19,849 bases of DNA from Glaciecola sp049650345 (GTDB taxonomy: Bacteria; Pseudomonadota; Gammaproteobacteria; Enterobacterales; Alteromonadaceae): the NCBI GenBank assembly GCA_049650345.1, contig JBARZY010000047.1:1-19849 (forward strand), read 5' to 3'. This document shows positions 15,311 to 19,849 of the stretch, piece after piece. The translations under genes and the position numbers were made by a program. The notes beneath the pieces were generated by a model, which did no database searches, had not been told where the DNA came from, and worked only from the letters and a program-made list of their open reading frames with translations. Position 1 is the stretch's first letter, and each line of letters starts with the position of its first letter.

Positions 15311-15377
15311 CAATAGTACGTCATAGCGAACCTAAATTTTTCTGAAAATATAATAACCAGTAATGACAATATGCTGT

Positions 15378-16130
15378 TTAAGAACAAGTAGGGCAGTCGT
15401 CTAATTTGTTAACGTTCAAAGAGTGCCACTGTGAGCTAATGGCATCATAAACCTTGAGTGTGTTAACCATCGCTTCACCGTAATTGCACAGTAATTTAAT
15501 GGCTTCTATTGCTTGCGTAGCGCCAATAATGCCCACAACGGGAGACATTACCCCCGACTCTACACAACTTAGGTTTTGTTCGCCAAAGTAACGACTAATA
15601 CATTGGTAACAAGCGCTGTTTAGGGCCGGAACAACGCAGAAAATTTGGCCTTCCATACGTATTGCTGAGCCTGATACCAATGGCGTTTTCGCCTGAACAC
15701 AGGCCGCGTTTATGGTGTTACGGGTGGTTAGGTTATCGCAGCAATCAAGCACAATATCATGGTGTATGGTTTGCTCGTTTAGTGCTTGTGAGTCAAGACG
15801 CGTATTGATGGTGGCGATGGCCACATCACTGTTTATTTGAGACAGCGTTTGTTTTGCTGAATCCACTTTTACGTCGCCGATATTGTTTTCAAAGTGCAAT
15901 ATTTGCCGTTGTAGATTAGACCTATCTACGATGTCGTCATCTACTATTGTAATACGGCCAATGCCAGCAGCAACCAAATATTGGGAAGCGGCGCAACCAA
16001 GCCCACCCATGCCAATTATGAGTGCACTTTTGTTCATCAGCAATTCTTGTTTGTCTACGTCGAACCCACTGAGTGATATTTGGCGGTTATATCGCAGTGC
16101 TTGAGATGTGCTAATGGTTTTATTTTTCAT
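15378..16130 (-). CDS. moeB: Molybdopterin-synthase adenylyltransferase MoeB
   Basis: MoeB adenylates the C-terminal glycine of MoaD so that it can be thiocarboxylated for molybdopterin synthesis. The 250-aa E1-like protein has the nucleotide motif GMGGLG at residues 40-45, the DxDxVDRSNLQRQ segment at 64-76, the catalytic Asp130 in LDCCDN at 128-133, and two zinc CxxC pairs: C174/C177 in ACYQC and C246/C249 in DCPTC. VESGVMSPVVGIIGATQA at 190-207 matches MoeB closely. ThiF is the paralogous alternative, but the position 67 bp downstream of moeA favours MoeB. No rhodanese domain is fused. The 67-bp gap (16131-16197) holds no clear promoter. Confidence 0.92.
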   Translation of the reverse strand: MKNKTISTSQALRYNRQISLSGFDVDKQELLMNKSALIIGMGGLGCAASQYLVAAGIGRITIVDDDIVDRSNLQRQILHFENNIGDVKVDSAKQTLSQINSDVAIATINTRLDSQALNEQTIHHDIVLDCCDNLTTRNTINAACVQAKTPLVSGSAIRMEGQIFCVVPALNSACYQCISRYFGEQNLSCVESGVMSPVVGIIGATQAIEAIKLLCNYGEAMVNTLKVYDAISSQWHSLNVNKLDDCPTCS

Positions 16131-16197
16131 AGCTTGGTGCTCGTTTGGTATATATTTGCAATATGGAAATGCGTTTCACACTACGTTTACGCTACCC

Positions 16198-17445
16198 TCA
16201 AGTAAGACGCGAGCCAAAAGGCAATATACTAACGGTTTCTCCTTCACTTACACTGCCTCGCTCGCTTTCTATAACGGCGTAACAGTTGCTGGTACTAAAC
16301 CCTGATAACACCCCAGAGCTTTGTGAGGCCGCAACCTTTACAACAAGTTGTCCTTGCTCATCACTGTCATAATGCGCTCGTTGATAGTCGGTTCTGCCTG
16401 GGCGTTTTTTTATGTTACTTGATGCCGTTGCTTTTACTTCAGCAGGGATATTTGAGACCTGACCCGACATATATTCGATGGCAGGGCCGGCAATTTGGTC
16501 GAAGGTTACCGCAGATGAAACAGGGTTGCCTGGCAAACCAAAAAATACGCTATTTGGCAATCGGCCAAAGGCCAATGGTTTACCCGGTTTAATGGCAAGT
16601 TTCCAAAAATCAATATTGCCGTATTCTGCGAGAATTTCGCGAGTGTAGTCTGCTTCGCCCACTGAAACGCCACCGCTAGTGATCACGCAATCGGCTTGCA
16701 TGTCAGCTTGCTCAAAAGCTGCTTTGATGTGAGATTTGTTATCAACAATAATGCCCATATCAATTACTTTCGCGCCCATTCGTTTAAGCATAGCAATTAG
16801 CATTGGCCTATTGCTATCAAATATCTTATTAGCCTCGGCGGCTTGTCCAGCCTCTACTAACTCATCGCCGGTTGAAAACACCGCAACGGTAAGTTGTCTA
16901 AATACCGGAATGTTGTTAATGCCTAAGGATGCAAGCAGGCCAATATCAATGGCCGATATGCGCTTGCCCTTGGGCAATACCACACTGCCTTTTTGAATGT
17001 CATCACCTTTTGGACGAATTGCTAGGCCTTGCTTGACTGGCTGAAGAAACGTGATGCTTTCATTATTGGCTTCTGTGTTTTCTTGCATTACCACGGTGTC
17101 AGCACCCTCTGGTATTTTCGCGCCGGTCATTATACGCACGCATTCACCTTGTTGTATGGGGCGCGTAAAAGGAGTGCCAGCAAAGCTTTTTCCCACTTGT
17201 TTAAGTGTGTTTGTGTGACTTAAATCATTGGCCTTAAGTGCATAACCGTCCATGGCTGAATTATCATAGGCCGGTACATTTATGGGGGAAACTATGTTGC
17301 AACATATTACCCTGTCAAGCGCATCGGCAAGCAAACAATGGGTCTGCTCTGCCACAGGTTGAATGGTTTGTTGAATAATTGACCTGGCCTGCTGTATAGG
17401 CATAAGTCCTGGGGCATCACAGGTATTATTGTTTGTGTTTTTCAT
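16198..17445 (-). CDS. moeA: Molybdopterin molybdenumtransferase MoeA
   Basis: MoeA inserts molybdate into adenylylated molybdopterin, completing Moco. The 415 aa match E. coli MoeA (411). Visible motifs are PAYDNSAMDGYAL at residues 58-70, VRIMTGAKIPEGADTVVMQE at 103-122, FSTGDEL at 190-196, SGGVSVGEADYTRE at 257-270 and GLPGNPVSS at 303-311. Together these span the E. coli residues known to matter (around Asp59, Asp142, Glu188, Asp228 and Asp259). It is the first gene of a moeA-moeB operon on the minus strand. The 175-bp region upstream (17446-17620) is shared with a divergent small gene and shows no recognisable molybdate riboswitch or ModE site. Confidence 0.94.
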   Translation of the reverse strand: MKNTNNNTCDAPGLMPIQQARSIIQQTIQPVAEQTHCLLADALDRVICCNIVSPINVPAYDNSAMDGYALKANDLSHTNTLKQVGKSFAGTPFTRPIQQGECVRIMTGAKIPEGADTVVMQENTEANNESITFLQPVKQGLAIRPKGDDIQKGSVVLPKGKRISAIDIGLLASLGINNIPVFRQLTVAVFSTGDELVEAGQAAEANKIFDSNRPMLIAMLKRMGAKVIDMGIIVDNKSHIKAAFEQADMQADCVITSGGVSVGEADYTREILAEYGNIDFWKLAIKPGKPLAFGRLPNSVFFGLPGNPVSSAVTFDQIAGPAIEYMSGQVSNIPAEVKATASSNIKKRPGRTDYQRAHYDSDEQGQLVVKVAASQSSGVLSGFSTSNCYAVIESERGSVSEGETVSILPFGSRLT

Positions 17446-17620
17446 AATTGGTGGGTTCCATTTTGGACCTTACTATACACCATTAATTATATAGAAATAA
17501 ATTACTTAGCGCCTACATCAGCAGTATCGCCAATGCAAGTAGCCGTATATTGAAACCATTTTATTAAATCGGTACTGGCTATCGCTACAAACCTTCTCAA
17601 TTTGCGCGTAGACTACAAAA

Positions 17621-17983
17621 ATGAACCGTAATATTCCCAGCCAGTGTATTCTTTTGATTGCTATCTTGTTGTTTAGCCAACTTAGCAACGCCTTTGTGTT
17701 GAGTGCAATACCTCAAATGCAAGAGTGTGACATGGATATGGCATCTATGCCCAATAACAGCGCGCAAATGGATATGAATTGTTGTGACACTAGTACAACC
17801 GTTGTGTGTTGCGATACTGACTGCGACTGTTATTCATTCGTTGCATCGGGCGTATTTATTCATCATTCACTGAATGCGTCTTATGTTGTCAATAAGCATA
17901 CGCCTATGGTTTATCACAAAGATACGCCACTACGGCCTTACCTACATCAGCCAAAACGCCCCCCAATACGCCTCTTGTCTTAG
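17621..17983 (+). CDS. Small exported Cys/Met-rich protein, probably copper-related
   Basis: The 120-aa protein begins with a signal peptide: a basic MNR start, a hydrophobic core CILLIAILLFSQLSNA to about residue 24, and a likely cleavage after SNA. The mature part holds eight or fewer residues between metal-binding-type side chains: Met at 33, 38, 40, 43, 50 and 52, Cys at 36, 54, 55, 63, 64, 68 and 70, and several His. The core is DMDMASM and NCCDTS, then VVCCDTDCDC. The tail is basic and Pro-rich (HQPKRPPIRL). Small proteins of this composition are commonly encoded just ahead of CusC/TolC-like genes in copper-efflux loci, and a CusC-like fragment follows here 144 bp downstream. A role as a periplasmic copper (or silver) binder is inference. 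No CueR-type palindrome was found upstream. Confidence 0.72.
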   Translation: MNRNIPSQCILLIAILLFSQLSNAFVLSAIPQMQECDMDMASMPNNSAQMDMNCCDTSTTVVCCDTDCDCYSFVASGVFIHHSLNASYVVNKHTPMVYHKDTPLRPYLHQPKRPPIRLLS

Positions 17984-18011
17984 CTTCGTGCCTAGCAGTT
18001 TTAATAGGCCT

Positions 18012-18027
18012 GCTGGAGTATTCCAGC
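18012..18027 (+). repeat. Short hairpin between the Cys-rich gene and the CusC fragment
   Basis: GCTGGA-GTAT-TCCAGC is a perfect 6-bp stem with a four-base loop, starting 28 bases after the stop of the small Cys-rich gene. It has no following T-run, so it is not a standard terminator. It could protect a processed 3' end within the operon. The rest of the 144-bp gap shows nothing else. Confidence 0.4.
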
Positions 18028-18127
18028 GCTCAATATAGCCAATTTATCTCCCATACATCAGGCAGTCAGCCTAAAGATATTGTGAGTTAAGGCTTGTATT
18101 TTCACCATACCTTTAAGAGATAAGACA

Positions 18128-18442
18128 ATGTGTCTACGTTCACTTTTTATAGCAGGAATGTTTTTAGTCGATTCTGCAGCGGCTAGTGCAGTCACAAAAC
18201 CGTTGGCTTTGCATAATCCCCTATCATTGCGGGCAACCATCGAGTATGCCCAAACTCATGATGACTGGTTAGTTAAAAGTCAGTTGCTGGAATCTCGATT
18301 ACAACAGTTGAGTTTAGGGGCCGCTACATTACGCGACCCAACGGTTAACATTGGCTTGTTAAATCTCCCGACCAATGGTTTCGCTCTTAATCAAGAGCCC
18401 ATGACGCAACTGAAAATAGGTGTGTCACAAATGTTTTTTTGA
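18128..18442 (+). pseudogene. Truncated CusC/TolC-family outer-membrane efflux protein
   Basis: Only the first 104 codons remain of a protein normally over 400 aa. A signal peptide (MCLRSLFIAGMFLVDSAAASA) is followed by SLRATIEYAQTHDDWLVKS, the first helix typical of TolC-family proteins. RDPTVNIGLLNLPTNGFALN and EPMTQLKIGVSQMF follow and closely resemble CusC-like proteins of marine gammaproteobacteria, where PRGD would come next. Here the frame reads FF and TGA after a run of seven T. The other two frames beyond this point do not resume family sequence: one gives PIDNYTF and the other stops at TAG. The loss is therefore a deletion or rearrangement, not a simple frameshift. The barrel and most of the tunnel are missing, so the product cannot work as an efflux channel. 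Confidence 0.8.
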
Positions 18443-18478
18443 GTACCGATAGATAATTATACTTTTACAACTTGTTGT

Positions 18479-19171
18479 TTAAAACTCATATTCTATTGCA
18501 AATCTAAGCGTGTGATTTTTGCCACTATGGGCTACTTCAACGACAAAGCCGGCTTCCCATTTAATTTGCTTTTGCCCTTCAATACGATACACACCCATAA
18601 ATCCTGGTCCAATACCGAGAAAGTCTTCTCCAGAATATAGCTCGATAGAAGGCTGTAGCTCCGGTAAATAGCGGTAGCGATATTGTAATCTAAACTCTGT
18701 TTCCCATTCGCTTTCGATGGTTTTTCCCCATTCACGAATAGCAAAAAAATTCATGGTTAAACTAGTTTGTCCTATTTCTTTTTCGAAAATCAGGCCTAAA
18801 GACGCTTCATAGTTGTTGAGTGCTTTTTGTTTTTCAACTTCAAACACAGCCCCCCAATCAGCCCAATATTGACCCTGTTCAGTTATCATCCAGCGAGTTT
18901 CAAATTCGTAGGCTGAAAGCTGAAAGTCGCCAATTTCATCGCGCTCACCAATTAAGTACACTTCAAACGCTACATTTTCATAAAATGAATGGCCATATCC
19001 AATGCGCTGAGCCAATATATTTGATTCGTCAGTTTGACTAGACATCAAGCGCCACTCAAATTCGCGTTCATTCACCGTAACATATGGGTGGTAAACCTTA
19101 TCGACAACCATGCCATCTGCAAGACAATGATTTGATATAAGTAACAAGATAATAGAACTCCACTTAAGCAT
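18479..19171 (-). CDS. Signal-peptide-bearing, outer-membrane barrel-like protein of unknown function
   Basis: The 230 aa begin with a clear signal peptide (MLKWSSIILLLISNHCLA, cleavage likely near residue 18). The rest has alternating polar/hydrophobic strands with many aromatic and acidic residues, such as FEWRLM, VAFEVYLIGE, FETRWMI and FRLQYRYRY. It ends in RFAIEYEF, a C-terminal Phe after an alternating strand, as in proteins handled by the BAM complex. I infer an outer-membrane beta-barrel of about 10-12 strands. I do not recognise the family. The ATG overlaps the stop of the upstream permease gene by eight bases (ATGCTTAA), so the two are translationally coupled and likely act together. 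Cysteine is confined to the signal region. It ends 36 bp from the broken cusC fragment. Confidence 0.75.
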   Translation of the reverse strand: MLKWSSIILLLISNHCLADGMVVDKVYHPYVTVNEREFEWRLMSSQTDESNILAQRIGYGHSFYENVAFEVYLIGERDEIGDFQLSAYEFETRWMITEQGQYWADWGAVFEVEKQKALNNYEASLGLIFEKEIGQTSLTMNFFAIREWGKTIESEWETEFRLQYRYRYLPELQPSIELYSGEDFLGIGPGFMGVYRIEGQKQIKWEAGFVVEVAHSGKNHTLRFAIEYEF

Positions 19172-19849
19172 GAGCCACCTCGCGTAATGAGATTTTCAAT
19201 TTTAGAATAAAGCCAAAAACCATAGGAATAACAAATGCGATAGCGTAAGCAACAGCCATAGCAAGAGTAGGGGAGGATTCATACCCAATCAAGGCATTCA
19301 GTATGTGTCCGTATTCAGAGCTGTCTTTTATCCATTTGCTAGTATCAAATAATGGCGTGCCCAGTGATATAATATCCACCTGAGATAACAACAACACTAT
19401 TTCGCTAGTTTGACCTGCTAAAAATGCACTCCAAAAGATCGTCACTAGCCATTTATAATGACTTTGTTTTATTTCTATTAGCAAAAAGCGAAATAGTGCA
19501 CTAAAACTTATACAAATACCGAGGCCTACAATACAGCCTAAAATGACATTTTGCAGATTATTAACGTGTTGTTCTGTCACGCTAAAAAAGACTAAGAAGC
19601 TTGCGCTTCTAAGCGCAATAAATGAGCTTGTGCAGACGCATAGTAGTATGCTGCACTGATTTATATGTTTACTTTTAACAATAGAGAGGTACACGCCCGA
19701 GAAATAGAACAACCCAAGTAAACTAGCAAAAGTCAGCTCTAAACCCGCACCTTCAAACCAATCAGCGATAACTTCCGCCATGATGAACAATACAAAAGTT
19801 GAAGTAATAGCAGCAATCGCTGTAATCAAGCCAAGTGATAGCTTAACTT
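19164..19849 (-). CDS. FTR1/EfeU-like iron permease homologue, 5' end beyond the window
   Basis: The frame stays open to the window edge (codons VKLSLG precede the TTG at 19829), so the N-terminus is missing and about 228 codons are seen. Alignment by eye to EfeU is collinear: ILGCIVGLG, the FLAGQTSEIVLLLSQVDI span, and LFDTSKWIKDSSEYGHILN with ALIGYESSPTLAMAVAYAI, matching EfeU FDMSAVL...GTLMEGIFGYQEAPS. There are about six membrane spans. FTR1 proteins move ferric iron through two RExxE motifs. The first would lie off the window; where the second should be (EfeU AREGLES), this protein has LRSASFL, so Arg is kept but both Glu are lost. Iron transport is therefore uncertain. It is followed by a coupled barrel-like gene. 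Confidence 0.65.
   Translation of the reverse strand, partial: VKLSLGLITAIAAITSTFVLFIMAEVIADWFEGAGLELTFASLLGLFYFSGVYLSIVKSKHINQCSILLCVCTSSFIALRSASFLVFFSVTEQHVNNLQNVILGCIVGLGICISFSALFRFLLIEIKQSHYKWLVTIFWSAFLAGQTSEIVLLLSQVDIISLGTPLFDTSKWIKDSSEYGHILNALIGYESSPTLAMAVAYAIAFVIPMVFGFILKLKISLREVAHA

Noticed and set aside
15311..15377. Bidirectional terminator between the YoaK-like gene and moeB
   Set aside because: The 67-bp gap holds no stem of useful length followed by a T-run on either strand.
18128..18480. Simple frameshift in the T-run as the cause of the short CusC frame
   Set aside because: Neither alternative frame after the T-run resumes CusC-like sequence, and one stops at once, so downstream sequence is missing rather than shifted.
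19164..19829. TTG at 19829 as the true start of the FTR1-like gene
   Set aside because: The frame is open to the window edge, and a FTR1 protein needs another membrane span with the first RExxE upstream of this point.

Overview
The window reads as chromosomal DNA of a Gram-negative gammaproteobacterium, most likely a marine member of the Alteromonadales. This rests on the bioBFCD order, BtuC/BtuD, a class II DAHP synthase, MoeA/MoeB, an ATM1-type ABC exporter, an outer-membrane-type barrel protein and moderately AT-rich DNA. The genus is an inference; no rRNA or tRNA gene is present to settle it.

Layout. (1) 1-2958, plus strand: the tail of bioB, then bioF, bioC and bioD, tightly packed. (2) 2941-5016: pepE (minus), a possible 35-codon membrane microprotein (minus), a 93-aa membrane protein (plus) and a Tat-exported dienelactone-hydrolase-like enzyme (minus). 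(3) 5285-10869: a low-molecular-weight tyrosine phosphatase and btuC (plus), glpK (minus), glpD and btuD (plus). The B12-importer permease and ATPase genes lie on either side of a glycerol-utilisation divergon. (4) 11043-15310: class II DAHP synthase (plus) with a strong terminator, a DUF3820 gene coupled to an ATM1-like ABC exporter (minus), and a YoaK/DUF1275 membrane protein (plus). (5) 15378-17445, minus: moeA then moeB for molybdenum cofactor. (6) 17621-18442, plus: a Cys/Met-rich small exported protein and the first ~100 codons of a CusC/TolC-like gene that stops abruptly. (7) 18479-19849, minus: an FTR1/EfeU-like permease, open at the window edge, overlapping the start of a signal-peptide-bearing, barrel-like protein.

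How the genes work together. Most of the window is cofactor and core metabolism: biotin, B12 uptake, Moco, glycerol and the shikimate entry step. The least ordinary part is the right end, where a copper-efflux locus has been broken and abuts a two-gene metal-permease/barrel unit. The visible FTR1-like sequence appears to lack the second RExxE iron motif. A second unexplained signal is a strong hairpin-plus-T-run terminator at 5134-5165, between two divergent gene starts where no annotated transcript should end. No intergenic gap exceeds 300 bases, and no CRISPR array, insertion sequence, rRNA, tRNA or replication origin was seen.
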